DNA of 64,000 nucleotides from Erysipelotrichaceae bacterium (GTDB lineage: Bacteria; Bacillota_I; Bacilli_A; Erysipelotrichales; Coprobacillaceae). The stretch spans positions 12,220 to 76,219 of the forward strand of contig JAGZJH010000007.1 in the NCBI GenBank assembly GCA_018365815.1, given 5' to 3'. Position 1 is the stretch's first letter. Each line of letters starts with the position of its first letter. The notes below the pieces were generated by a model, which was not told the origin of the DNA, did no database searches, and was given only the letters and a program-made list of their open reading frames with translations. Shown piece by piece: positions 24,661-33,349 of the stretch. A program made the position numbers and the translations under genes.

Positions 24661-25589
24661 CTAATTGCATTTTCCAACTCTTCAATTAATAAGTCTAATT
24701 CTTCAAAGTTATTTAATGTTGCTCCACTGGCTAATTGATGGCCACCACCATTAAACTTCGCAGCAATTTCATTAATTGGTATTTGACGACTACGCATACT
24801 AACACGCCATGTATTATTTTCTACATTTTCAGTTACTGCTAACCATATTTGATATTCTTCAATATTAGCTAAAAGATTAACAAAATCAGAACCGCGTGAT
24901 CGAGTAATATTTAATTTTTCTAAATCAATTTGACTTAAAACATAATAAGCAATCCCTAAATCATTATGATCATAATGATTTAAAATATATTGTTGTATTT
25001 TTAAATCCGCTTCTTTTCTCATATACATTTGTTGATGTAAAATTTCAATATTAATTCCACACTCTAAAAGATAAGCAGCACTTTTTAAAGTCGAAGCATC
25101 TGTACTGCTATACATAAAACGATTAGAGTCTGCAATCATTCCCATATATAAACAACTTGCTGCTTTGATGTTTAATTTAACTGTTTGATATTGTTGAAAT
25201 AGTTCCACAACAATTTGACTGGCTGATGATTTTTGAGGAAATTCGATATTGTAATTTCCATAACTATCGACCACAATATGATGATCTATTTTTAAAATTT
25301 CTTTACACAATTGATAATCGTTACCATCAATTCTTTCTTTGTTGGCTGTATCGGTAATAATCGCTAAACAATCGCTTAATTCATTAAATTGATCAAACTG
25401 TTCATCGATTGGCAATTTTTTAAGCAATTCTTCGTTTACTTCCCCTTTAATACATATTTTAATATCTGGAAATAGTTGTTTAATGATATAAGCCATACCA
25501 TATTGTGAGCCTAAAGCATCTAGATCAGGATTAACATGACGATAAATACATACTTTTTGATAATTTTTAATAAGATTAAATATGTTCAT
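24648..25589 (-). CDS. nrnA: DHH-family nanoRNase / pAp phosphatase NrnA
   Basis: 313-residue cytosolic phosphoesterase that degrades 2-5 nt RNAs and dephosphorylates 3'-phosphoadenosine 5'-phosphate. The DHH domain has H18-x-N-P-D22-x-D24-A-L-G-S, an Asp in ITDTA near 90 and D102-H103-H104; the DHHA1 domain has the GGGH motif (281-284) for substrate binding. Length and motif order match NrnA rather than the larger GdpP (no membrane or GGDEF parts). A c-di-AMP or pApA activity is possible in related proteins. It lies 9 bp after ackA in one operon. Confidence 0.9.
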   Translation of the reverse strand: MNIFNLIKNYQKVCIYRHVNPDLDALGSQYGMAYIIKQLFPDIKICIKGEVNEELLKKLPIDEQFDQFNELSDCLAIITDTANKERIDGNDYQLCKEILKIDHHIVVDSYGNYNIEFPQKSSASQIVVELFQQYQTVKLNIKAASCLYMGMIADSNRFMYSSTDASTLKSAAYLLECGINIEILHQQMYMRKEADLKIQQYILNHYDHNDLGIAYYVLSQIDLEKLNITRSRGSDFVNLLANIEEYQIWLAVTENVENNTWRVSMRSRQIPINEIAAKFNGGGHQLASGATLNNFEELDLLIEELENAIRKYQ

Positions 25590-25598
25590 TTTATCCCT

Positions 25599-26801
25599 CT
25601 ATTCTAAGTTTAATAATTTAACGGTATCTTGAACAATCACTAATTCTTCGTTAGTTGGTACTACCATTACTTCAACTTGTGAGGTTGATTTTGAAATAGT
25701 ACGCATCTCATCATTTTCTTTATCATAATTTAATTCATATTCTAAATGACACCCTAATGCTCTTGAGACATTATCAATAATTAAAGATCTTAAATAAGGT
25801 ACATTTTCTCCAATTCCTGCCGTAAAAGCAATAACATCTACACCACCTAGTTCCATTACATAGCTTCCGATATATTTTGAAACAATACGGGCATATAGCA
25901 ATCCTGTTTTCAATGCTCTTTCATTACCATCTTTAAACAATGCATTTTCAATATCTCTTGAATCTGAAGAAATACCAGAGACTCCTAACATTCCAGATTT
26001 TTTATTATAAATTTCTAACATTTCTTGTGGTGTTTTATTAAGTTTTTCACATAAATATGGCATTATTGAAGGGTCTACATCACCAGTTCTTGTTCCCATC
26101 ATTACCCCTGCTAAAGGTGTAAATCCCATTGATGTATCAATACATTTTCCATCTTCAATTGCCGAAACACTGCCACCATTTCCCAAATGACACACAATAA
26201 TACGTGAGTGTTTTGGATGTCCTAAGTATTCGATAATTTTTTGTGAAACGTATAAATGACTTAATCCATGAAAGCCGTACTTACGAACTCTAAAATCTTC
26301 ATAATATTCATAAGGTAAAGGATATAAATAACGTTCATCATCTAATGTTTGATGAAAAGCCGTATCAAAAGCAAACACATGATTAGCATTTGGTAAAGCC
26401 TCTTTAAATGAACGATACCCAATTAAGTTAGCAGGATTATGTAAAGGCGCTAACTCACTCAATTCTTCTACTTTTCGTTCTACTTCTTCATCTACTATTA
26501 CCGAATGGCTAAAATATTCGCCACCATGAACTACACGATGTCCACAAGCCACAATTTCATCTAGCGAGTTAATAATTTTATTTTCAATTAAAAGTTTCAA
26601 TACACATTCTACCGCTTCTTTATGTGTTGGGAAAGGTTGTTGGTACGAATTCTTTTGACCATGATGTTTAATCACAACATTTCCGATCTCCTGACCTATT
26701 CTTTCAACTACTCCTTGAGTAATTACCTGATAACCAGGCATTTTGTATAATTGGAATTTCAGTGATGAACTTCCTGCATTAACAGCAATAATCATTGACA
26801 T
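25599..26801 (-). CDS. ackA: Acetate kinase
   Basis: Converts acetyl phosphate and ADP to acetate and ATP, the substrate-level phosphorylation step of mixed-acid fermentation. 400 residues with the ASKHA signatures: NAGSSSLKFQLY at 7-18, HRVVHGG, FDTAFHQTL, HLGNGGS, and FTAGIGENVP near 325. The first ATG (26801) is chosen because it lies 7 nt from GGAGG; an ATG two codons in is too far. It is the first gene of an operon with nrnA. No phosphotransacetylase gene is present in the window. Confidence 0.97.
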   Translation of the reverse strand: MSMIIAVNAGSSSLKFQLYKMPGYQVITQGVVERIGQEIGNVVIKHHGQKNSYQQPFPTHKEAVECVLKLLIENKIINSLDEIVACGHRVVHGGEYFSHSVIVDEEVERKVEELSELAPLHNPANLIGYRSFKEALPNANHVFAFDTAFHQTLDDERYLYPLPYEYYEDFRVRKYGFHGLSHLYVSQKIIEYLGHPKHSRIIVCHLGNGGSVSAIEDGKCIDTSMGFTPLAGVMMGTRTGDVDPSIMPYLCEKLNKTPQEMLEIYNKKSGMLGVSGISSDSRDIENALFKDGNERALKTGLLYARIVSKYIGSYVMELGGVDVIAFTAGIGENVPYLRSLIIDNVSRALGCHLEYELNYDKENDEMRTISKSTSQVEVMVVPTNEELVIVQDTVKLLNLE

Positions 26802-26830
26802 AATTTTTCCTCCATTATTTTTATGTTATA

Positions 26831-26859
26831 ATTATCCATAAAACAGACAACTTTTACAA
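26831..26859 (-). promoter_or_regulatory. ackA promoter
   Basis: Minus-strand TTGTAA (26854-26859), 17 nt, GATAAT (26831-26836). Confidence 0.5.
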
Positions 26860-26883
26860 CTATTTTACAATTTTTTGAAAATA

Positions 26884-26928
26884 AAAGAGTTATAGCCAAT
26901 AGTTATTTACTATCAGCTATAACTCTTT
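26884..26928 (-). terminator. Terminator of the spore protein gene
   Basis: 13-bp stem AAAGAGTTATAGC / GCTATAACTCTTT with an inner ATAG/CTAT pairing. It separates the spore protein gene from ackA. Confidence 0.8.
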
Positions 26929-26940
26929 AGTCATTTAAAA

Positions 26941-27150
26941 TTATTGACCTTTAATTTGATTTTGTCCCATTTTGACTAATCTTTTTGTGATTTCGCCACC
27001 AACAGAACCATTTTCTCTAGCTGTCGTATCAGCACCTAAAGTCACACCAAATTCATTAGCGATTTCGTATTTCATTTGATCAACTGCATTTTTAGCTCCT
27101 GGTACAACTAAGCTTTTAGAGTTATTTGAGTTATCTGAGTATTGTTTCAT
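26941..27150 (-). CDS. Alpha/beta-type small acid-soluble spore protein
   Basis: 69-residue DNA-binding protein that coats and protects the chromosome in dormant endospores. Two conserved blocks are intact: the GPR protease site region EIANEFGVTLGAD near residue 30 and the DNA-binding block ARENGSVGGEITKRLV near 45-60. The N-terminus has an asparagine/serine-rich leader (YSDNSNNSKS). It is monocistronic, with an RBS (AGGCAGGTGAG) and a strong terminator. Forespore-specific sigma-G promoters would be expected upstream; I could not identify one with proper spacing. This gene is good evidence that the organism forms spores. Confidence 0.95.
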   Translation of the reverse strand: MKQYSDNSNNSKSLVVPGAKNAVDQMKYEIANEFGVTLGADTTARENGSVGGEITKRLVKMGQNQIKGQ

Positions 27151-27252
27151 TTGTTCTCACCTGCCTTACAAGATTATTTTGTATCCATTTCAATTTTATA
27201 TACTTATTTTTTTAAAATTATGTTAAAATATTTCTTGAAAGTAGGTGAATCG

Positions 27253-27690
27253 ATGTTTCATAAAATTGCATTAATACTTTTAAAGATATGTACAGTCGGT
27301 GTTTATTTCTATGACTACTCCAAAACACGAAAACTATTACAACAAGATCGAACTATCAAAAGAGAATTATATTGGTATCAACGTTTAGAAGTTTATTTCT
27401 TCAATATATTAGTTATTGCATCAATTTTTATTCCTTTTAAAGTAGTCAGTGAAAGTTTGGCTTCATTATTACAATTAGTTTGTTTAATTTTAGTCTATTT
27501 GCATTTAAACCGTTGGGTTTTTGTCAGCAAAAAAACAATTATTTTTAGAGACGAATTAATTCGTGTGAACAGACTTCGACACGTTAAATATGAAAAACAT
27601 ACTTTAAGTTTTATGGCAAATCAAAAAAACTATAAAATTCGTTTTCCTTTAGTTACAAAAGAACGTTTAGAAAAAACAATTATTAGATGA
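27253..27690 (+). CDS. Small membrane protein of unknown family
   Basis: 145 residues from the ATG at 27253, which follows GTAGGTGA; an upstream in-frame extension to 27142 would run into the divergent spore gene. A hydrophobic N-terminus (HKIALILLKICTVGVYF) and two further hydrophobic stretches (about 49-68 and 75-93) are followed by a basic cytoplasmic tail rich in K, R and beta-prone sequence, resembling a short PH-like (bPH2) segment (KKTIIFRDELIRVNRLRHV). I do not recognise the family. It is divergent from the spore protein gene, so a role in sporulation is conceivable but unsupported. Confidence 0.6.
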   Translation: MFHKIALILLKICTVGVYFYDYSKTRKLLQQDRTIKRELYWYQRLEVYFFNILVIASIFIPFKVVSESLASLLQLVCLILVYLHLNRWVFVSKKTIIFRDELIRVNRLRHVKYEKHTLSFMANQKNYKIRFPLVTKERLEKTIIR

Positions 27691-27716
27691 ATCCAACTTA
27701 GTTTGGATTTTTTTTG
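27690..27716 (+). terminator. Terminator of the small membrane protein gene
   Basis: AATCCAA / TTGGATT followed by TTTTTTT; starts at the stop codon. Confidence 0.75.
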
Positions 27717-27726
27717 ACAATTAAAA

Positions 27727-27767
27727 AAAGTATTTGAATTTTATGTTTTATAAAATCCAAATACTTT
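27727..27767 (-). terminator. thiI terminator
   Basis: AAAGTATTTG (27727-27736) / CAAATACTTT (27758-27767), with an inner ATTTTA/TAAAAT pairing and a T run on the minus-strand side. Confidence 0.75.
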
Positions 27768-27770
27768 GTT

Positions 27771-28970
27771 TTAAAATAAATCATTATTTTCTTGAACTTT
27801 ATTTTTAGCTTTAATCAATAACGTTTCTGTGTGATTAATACATTCATCAACTAAACTTTCAAAATCAAAACTATTTTCATATTCCTCTACACGATATTTT
27901 TTAGGCTTTGTTGCTGGCTGCTTAGGTGTAAAAATTGTACAACAATCTTCATAAGGTTCAATTGAAATATCATAAGTATCAATTTTTTTAGCGATGTCTA
28001 TAATTTCTAATTTATCCATACATACTACTGGTCTAATAATTGGCATTGAAGTGACACTGTTAATCACACTCATACTTTCTAAAGTTTGTGAAGCCACTTG
28101 ACCTATACTTTCGCCATTAGCCAAAACTAAACAATTATTATTTAACGCAACTTTTTGAGCAATGCGATACATCATTCTACGCATACAAGTCATTGCATAT
28201 GATTCATCACAGTGTTCATAAATTTTTAATTGCAAATCTGTAAATGGTACAACATGAAGTTTAATCGTTGGCGAATAGTCTGTTAACTTTTCAACTAATT
28301 TAATCACTTTTTCTTTAGCACGTTCACTTGTATATGGTGGTGAAGAAAAATGGATGCACTCAATGACAACACCACGTTTTAAAGTTAAATAACCTGCTAC
28401 AGGTGAATCAATACCACCTGAAAGCATTAATAAAGCTTTTCCACCCATTCCAACAGGATACCCACCAGCACCTAGTATGACATTATTCATAATATAAGAA
28501 TAATCATGACGTAATTCGATTTTAATTAAAATATCTGGTTGATGAACATCAACGTGTAATGGTTTTAAGCAATGATTAAAAATATGTCCTGCAATAATAC
28601 GATTAATTTCTTGTGACTTTAATGGGAATTCTTTATCATTTCGCTTTGTATCAATTTTAAATGATTGTCCTTCACTATGATTGATAATATATTCACTTGC
28701 TTGTTTAATTTGTTCTAAATCTGTTTCAACTTTAATCGCTAAAGAAAAAGAATAAATTCCAAATACCTTTTTTAACTTTTCAATCACTTCATCTTGGGGT
28801 TCATCGTTTAGAATAATATATAAACGATCAAATGTTTTGTTGTATTGTAAAGTCTCAAAGTTTTCTAAAGCAACTTTTACATTTTGAACTAATTTATTAA
28901 TAAACGTTTTACGATTTTTACCTTTGGTTGTCAATTCGCCAAAGCGAACTAAAATATGATCATACTTCAT
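27771..28970 (-). CDS. thiI: tRNA 4-thiouridine synthase ThiI
   Basis: Adenylates U8 of tRNA and inserts sulfur delivered by a cysteine desulfurase; it can also feed thiamine thiazole synthesis. 399 residues: N-terminal ferredoxin-like and THUMP domains (1-165), then a PP-loop ATPase with LSGGIDSPVAGYL near 183 and the conserved Cys in TCMRRMMYR. It ends without a rhodanese domain, as in Bacillus ThiI, so persulfide transfer must come directly from the desulfurase. It lies 4 bp after the cysteine desulfurase gene, the same pairing as Bacillus nifZ-thiI. Confidence 0.97.
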   Translation of the reverse strand: MKYDHILVRFGELTTKGKNRKTFINKLVQNVKVALENFETLQYNKTFDRLYIILNDEPQDEVIEKLKKVFGIYSFSLAIKVETDLEQIKQASEYIINHSEGQSFKIDTKRNDKEFPLKSQEINRIIAGHIFNHCLKPLHVDVHQPDILIKIELRHDYSYIMNNVILGAGGYPVGMGGKALLMLSGGIDSPVAGYLTLKRGVVIECIHFSSPPYTSERAKEKVIKLVEKLTDYSPTIKLHVVPFTDLQLKIYEHCDESYAMTCMRRMMYRIAQKVALNNNCLVLANGESIGQVASQTLESMSVINSVTSMPIIRPVVCMDKLEIIDIAKKIDTYDISIEPYEDCCTIFTPKQPATKPKKYRVEEYENSFDFESLVDECINHTETLLIKAKNKVQENNDLF

Positions 28971-28974
28971 TGTG

Positions 28975-30114
28975 TTACCTCTGTTTCTTTAATGTTTTCA
29001 TTGTTTTTTTAATAGCTTCTATGAATGTATTGATTTCTTCTTTGGTCGTTAAAGCAGATAGACTAATACGCACAGCACTCATTCCAATTTCATCACTTAC
29101 ACCCATCATTTTTAAAGTTTTTGAAATATTCAGTGATTTTGTACTACATGCTGAGCGAGTAGAAATATATATTTCATATTTTTCTAATTCATGAACAAAG
29201 ACTTCTGGTTTATAGCCAATAAAAGAGACATTTAAAATATAAGGTGAGCCATTTTTATGTGGTGTATTAATAACTACTCCTTGCATATTTAATAATGCTT
29301 TTTTTAAATATGCGTTTAATTCTAACACATATTGCAATTTTTCTTCAAGGTTTTCTAGTGCTAAACGTATTGTTTTTGCTAAAACAATATTCGTAAAAAC
29401 ATTGCTCGTTCCTGCTCGTAAATGAAATTCTTGTTGTCCACCATTAATTAATGGTAATAGTTGGCAATCTGTTTTTTTATAAAGCAATCCACTTCCTTTT
29501 AAACCATAAATTTTATGTGCCGAAAAACTTGCTAAATCAATACGGCTTAAATCAATTGGTACTTTTCCAATAGATTGAACCATATCGACATGAATTTTAG
29601 TGAGTGGATTACACGCTTTAACAATATTAACCACTTCATCAATTGGATTAATAAAACCTACTTCATTATTAATATGCATAATAGATACTAAAATTGTATC
29701 CTTGCGAATTGAAGATCTTAACTGTTCTAAATCTAACATTCCTTCTTTATTAACATTGATATAAGTTACCTGAAACCCAAAGTTTTTTTCTAACTGATGA
29801 CAAGTATCACTAATTGAAGAATGTTCACAAGTCGTTGTAATAATGTGTTTTCCTCGATTTGCATATGCAAAAGCCACACCTTTTAAAGCCATGTTATTAG
29901 ATTCACTAGCCCCACTCGTAAAAATAATCTCATTATATTTAACCTTTAACATTTTTGCAATCAATTCTCTTGATTTGCTCATTAAATTTTCTGTTTCTAA
30001 TCCTAATTGGTGAATTGAATCTGGATTAGCGAATTTTTCGTTTAATAATTTATAATACGTTTCTAATACATCATGATTTAATGGTGTTGTTGCACTATAA
30101 TCTAAATAAATCAT
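28975..30114 (-). CDS. Cysteine desulfurase (NifS/IscS type) paired with ThiI
   Basis: PLP enzyme releasing sulfur from cysteine as a protein persulfide. 379 residues: YLDYSATTPL at the start, TSGASESNN, the PLP Lys in SAHKIYGLKGSG, and the persulfide Cys in STRSACSTKS near 325. The long active-site loop around that Cys marks the class I (NifS/IscS-like) group. It sits directly upstream of thiI, the arrangement of Bacillus nifZ-thiI, and is most likely the dedicated sulfur donor for s4U in tRNA. A role in Fe-S cluster assembly is possible but no iscU or sufU is nearby. Confidence 0.95.
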   Translation of the reverse strand: MIYLDYSATTPLNHDVLETYYKLLNEKFANPDSIHQLGLETENLMSKSRELIAKMLKVKYNEIIFTSGASESNNMALKGVAFAYANRGKHIITTTCEHSSISDTCHQLEKNFGFQVTYINVNKEGMLDLEQLRSSIRKDTILVSIMHINNEVGFINPIDEVVNIVKACNPLTKIHVDMVQSIGKVPIDLSRIDLASFSAHKIYGLKGSGLLYKKTDCQLLPLINGGQQEFHLRAGTSNVFTNIVLAKTIRLALENLEEKLQYVLELNAYLKKALLNMQGVVINTPHKNGSPYILNVSFIGYKPEVFVHELEKYEIYISTRSACSTKSLNISKTLKMMGVSDEIGMSAVRISLSALTTKEEINTFIEAIKKTMKTLKKQR

Positions 30115-30174
30115 TTTATCTCCCCATTTCTACTTTATTATATGCAATTTTTGATAGGACTTTAATCTTTAATG

Positions 30175-30198
30175 AAAAAATCCTACGCTTTTGTAGGA
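30175..30198 (-). terminator. ezrA terminator
   Basis: TCCTAC / GTAGGA stem overlapping the ezrA stop codon, with a TTTTTT run on the minus-strand side. Confidence 0.75.
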
Positions 30199-31931
30199 CT
30201 CTTTAGTTGTTTTGATAATAATTGCTGATTAAATCCTGGTTGAATTTTTTCAACAATTGCAACAGCAATTTTTAACGCCTCTGAATAATCACCATTTCTA
30301 AATAATATTTCTGCTTTAGTTAATTCAGTATTAACCTCTAAAAATGATGAACGATAGCGATTACCAAACATAATTGTTTCTTCTACCATTTGAGCTGTTG
30401 TGACTAAATTATGAACATTTTCGTAAAGTTTATAAATAATATCGCGTGCTTCATCGGCTTGATGTGTGAGTTCATATAAATTGATTGGCAATTGATTACG
30501 TAATTTTTGAATACGATCAGAACGTTGATAGGCTTCTTCAATATAAGTTTTATATTCTTTAGAAATTGCCGGTAAATTAGTATTTTTAATTTCTGATTTA
30601 ATTTCAAGTAAAACAATGTTAATGCTATCTAATTCATCAACGGCACGTTGTTCAGTTAAATATAACTCATCACGTTTAGAAAAGAAATAACGTAAATGGG
30701 TTTCATATCCTTCTCCTTTTCTAAGTAAGTCTTTTAATGTTTCAACAACATTTGAATAGGAAAAGTCTTTAGATTGAATTAAATGTTCTAAATCTTTTGT
30801 TTCTTCTAAAATACGATCTAAAGTTGGATAGGATTGTGCAATATCTAGTTTAGGATCATCTAGAACATAACGTTCATCTAATTTACGATATTCTGTTAAT
30901 GCATATTTATAATCTTCATGAATGTCACTGATTTTGTTGAAAATATTTTTCCAAATGGCTAAATATTCTTCGTGTGAGTTTTCTTCTAATTCAAAATCGT
31001 GAATTAAATCGTTAATTTCTGTTGTAATTTTTTCTAAATTTTCACCTACTGCTTGAATTTTTAATGTTTGAATATCTTCAAGTACAATAGTTAAATCTTC
31101 ATTCATTTTTTCAAAACGTTTTGAAGCATTTAATCTTTCTAAACAAAAACCTTCTTCATTCATTATTTCCATTTTTTTAGAAATTTCGTTAAAACGTTTT
31201 GGAATATAATTACGTGCTATTGATACATATGTAGGTAAATCTCTAATACATATACTTAAGAAATTCACTGATTCTTCTAATTTATCACATTTTATTTTAG
31301 CTTCGGCGTACATTTGATGATTCATCATTTCTTCCATTTCAGAAAATTCTTGTTCTAGTGTCGTCAAAGTTTCTCCTACTAATGGAACATATTCATCAAT
31401 TTTGTATTTTACAGTTTCAAATTGATGACAAATTTCACGATAAGATTCTTTGACTTTAATAATCGCAACTCTTTGAACATTTTCTATTTCTGTTATATTT
31501 TCAATATCTTGTAACAATTCATTTGCATTTTGTTGATATGTTTCGACAATAGTATTTAATTCTTGAATACGATGATTTGCTTTTTTTAATCTTCTAAAAT
31601 AAAGTTGTTCATCTATCTCATTTAATCCCACTGTAACTTTTTCAACAAGGTAATCTTCTAGTTCTTTATATCTTTCTAAAAAAGAATTATATTTATCGAC
31701 TAAAGAAGCATCATTTTTAGCTATTTTTTTAACTCTTCCTAAGCGATATTGAATCGGAAGACTTTTGGTAGAATTCACTGATTCTTCTAAAGCTAAAACA
31801 ATTTTACGGTATTTTTTTAAACGCATAGAACGATAAACAAAATATATGATTATTAATACAGCAAAAATTACTCCTGCTATAATAAGATTTAACTTTCCAA
31901 TTCGATCCACAATTTCCATTATTTTTTGCAT
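30183..31931 (-). CDS. ezrA: Septation ring formation regulator EzrA
   Basis: Membrane-anchored modulator of FtsZ assembly with one N-terminal TM helix (about residues 15-34) and a long spectrin-like helical cytoplasmic part. 582 residues from the ATG at 31931, spaced 7 nt from AGG in AGGTG; a GTG two codons earlier overlaps that site. The helical repeat pattern and a region LPIQYRLGRVKKI just after the membrane helix match EzrA. The position next to the desulfurase-thiI pair and rpsD reproduces the local order in Bacillus. EzrA occurs only in low-GC Gram-positives. Confidence 0.92.
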   Translation of the reverse strand: MQKIMEIVDRIGKLNLIIAGVIFAVLIIIYFVYRSMRLKKYRKIVLALEESVNSTKSLPIQYRLGRVKKIAKNDASLVDKYNSFLERYKELEDYLVEKVTVGLNEIDEQLYFRRLKKANHRIQELNTIVETYQQNANELLQDIENITEIENVQRVAIIKVKESYREICHQFETVKYKIDEYVPLVGETLTTLEQEFSEMEEMMNHQMYAEAKIKCDKLEESVNFLSICIRDLPTYVSIARNYIPKRFNEISKKMEIMNEEGFCLERLNASKRFEKMNEDLTIVLEDIQTLKIQAVGENLEKITTEINDLIHDFELEENSHEEYLAIWKNIFNKISDIHEDYKYALTEYRKLDERYVLDDPKLDIAQSYPTLDRILEETKDLEHLIQSKDFSYSNVVETLKDLLRKGEGYETHLRYFFSKRDELYLTEQRAVDELDSINIVLLEIKSEIKNTNLPAISKEYKTYIEEAYQRSDRIQKLRNQLPINLYELTHQADEARDIIYKLYENVHNLVTTAQMVEETIMFGNRYRSSFLEVNTELTKAEILFRNGDYSEALKIAVAIVEKIQPGFNQQLLSKQLKSPTKA

Positions 31932-32009
31932 ACTCACACCTAACCTTCTTTTCTTTTAAAGATTATAGCATAAAAAAAGTATCCTTTCATTAATTCTTTT
32001 ATATTTTTC

Positions 32010-32038
32010 TTGAAAATTATTTTAAAATAATGTATTAT
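32010..32038 (+). promoter_or_regulatory. rpsD promoter
   Basis: TTGAAA (32010-32015), 17 nt, TATTAT (32033-32038). Transcription from here would give a leader of about 180 nt. Confidence 0.8.
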
Positions 32039-32044
32039 ATCTAA

Positions 32045-32205
32045 GTGCTATAAAAGAGGCAGCACATGATGTTATTAGTTATGCGTTTGTAACCAGGCGA
32101 AACCCACGTTTGTAAAGTATCTGGCTGCAATGAGAAATACTTAATACAAACACAGCTAATATGAATCATGCGTCTAATAATCTTTAAGCAAAATTAAATC
32201 AATAT
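32045..32205 (+). ncRNA. S4-binding autoregulatory leader of rpsD
   Basis: Structured leader. Outer helix CATGAT (32065-32070) / ATCATG (32165-32170) continues with ATTAG (32074-32078) / CTAAT (32156-32160). A second helix is GTTTGT (32085-32090) / ACAAAC (32146-32151). An inner hairpin AAGTAT (32115-32120) / ATACTT (32137-32142) exposes CTGG (32121-32124) in its loop, which can pair with upstream CCAG (32093-32096), giving a pseudoknot. S4 is known to repress its own mRNA in Bacillota through a pseudoknotted leader that mimics its 16S rRNA site, so this is very likely the same device. A second GTTTGT copy at 32108-32113 offers alternative pairing. Confidence 0.7.
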
Positions 32206-32222
32206 TAGATGGAGGATTAAAT

Positions 32223-32828
32223 ATGTCACGTTATACTGGACCACAATGGAAAATCTCAAGACATTTAGGATTTTCAACTTTAGAAACAGGTAAAGAATTA
32301 AGCAGAAGAGCTTATGGACCTGGTCAACATGGACAAAAAAGAAAAAAATTAACTGAGTATGGTGCTCAATTAGCTGAAAAACAAAAAGTTAGAAATATGT
32401 ATGGAGTAAATGAAAAACAATTCCACAATACATTTAAAAGAGCTGGTAAAATGGATGGAATTAAAGGTCATAATTTCTTCTGTTTATTAGAATCAAGATT
32501 AGATAACCTTGTTTATAGATTAGGTTTAGCTACTACTCGTAGAGCAGCAAGACAATTAGTAAACCATGGTCATATCTTAGTAAATGGTAAAAAAGCAGAT
32601 ATCCCTTCTTACCAAGTTAAAATTGGAGATGTGATTTCTGTAAGAGAAAAATCAAGAAACTTAGCTGTAATTAAAGCTAGTGTTGAAGCTACAACTCATA
32701 TTCCAGGATTTGTTGAATTTGATGCAGAAAAATTAGAAGGAAAATATGTAAGATTCCCTGAAAGATCTGAATTAAATCAAGAAATCAATGAAGCATTAAT
32801 CGTTGAATACTATAACAGACTTGGATAA
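32223..32828 (+). CDS. rpsD: 30S ribosomal protein S4
   Basis: Primary 16S rRNA binding protein that nucleates 30S assembly. 201 residues with SRYTGPQWKISRHLGFSTL at the start and the S4 RNA-binding domain (about 90-155: SRLDNLVYRLGLATTRRAARQLVNHGHILVNG read in two parts as SRLDNLVYRLGLATTRRAA and RQLVNHGHILVNG). The N-terminal zinc-binding cysteines are absent, so it is the C-minus paralog. Start region GATGGAGGA-ATG. It is monocistronic with a dedicated promoter, a regulatory leader and a strong terminator. Confidence 0.98.
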   Translation: MSRYTGPQWKISRHLGFSTLETGKELSRRAYGPGQHGQKRKKLTEYGAQLAEKQKVRNMYGVNEKQFHNTFKRAGKMDGIKGHNFFCLLESRLDNLVYRLGLATTRRAARQLVNHGHILVNGKKADIPSYQVKIGDVISVREKSRNLAVIKASVEATTHIPGFVEFDAEKLEGKYVRFPERSELNQEINEALIVEYYNRLG

Positions 32829-32832
32829 TTTT

Positions 32833-32860
32833 AAAATCGCACTATGAAGTGCGATTTTTT
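32833..32860 (+). terminator. rpsD terminator
   Basis: AAAATCGCACT, loop ATGA, AGTGCGATTTT then T residues. Confidence 0.85.
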
Positions 32861-33312
32861 TATTTTAAACTCATGTAAGTATATAGTTTATTTAGTTATC
32901 CACTAGATACAGATTTTAATTAAAGAAAAATTCATTTCATTATTTAAACTTTATGAAGTAATAAATATTATAATACTTTTTATTTTGGGATGTTTATCAA
33001 AATATTTTTAATAATTGTGTAGTTTAAAAAAGGTTTTAAATACTTGTAAGTTTTTTTGACTAAACATAAAAAAGTGATGTTATTAAATAATGATGTAATT
33101 AAAACAGTAAGAGTATCTAGCTTAAATCTTTACATATAAATTTTAAAAATCATTTCACAAAATAATTCTAAAGTTCTCAAATAATCATGACTTATTTTTC
33201 ACACAAAAAAGATAGTATATAATGCATCTCCAAGTCACTTGATTATTCAACTCTCATTAATATTAAAATTAATACTCATCGTTTAAATTTCCAATTTATT
33301 AGCTACTTAAAT
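32861..33312. other. AT-rich intergenic stretch without recognisable gene
   Basis: About 450 bp between rpsD and the EEP gene. No reading frame with a ribosome binding site, no tandem repeats and no strong hairpin were found. Confidence 0.55.
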
Positions 33313-33341
33313 CAAAAAACTTTCCCTAAAATAGGAAAGTT
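33313..33341 (-). terminator. Terminator of the EEP gene
   Basis: AACTTTCC (33318-33325) / GGAAAGTT (33334-33341) with TTTTTT on the minus-strand side. Confidence 0.75.
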
Positions 33342-33349
33342 CGTTTTTA

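Noticed and set aside
27142..27252. Long N-terminal extension of the small membrane protein
   Set aside because: It would overlap the divergent spore protein gene and has no ribosome binding site; ATG 27253 has GTAGGTGA.
32016..32031. 16-bp palindrome ATTATTTTAAAATAAT in the rpsD promoter spacer as an operator
   Set aside because: It consists solely of A and T in a 17-nt AT-rich spacer, so chance is a sufficient explanation; S4 leader control already accounts for regulation.
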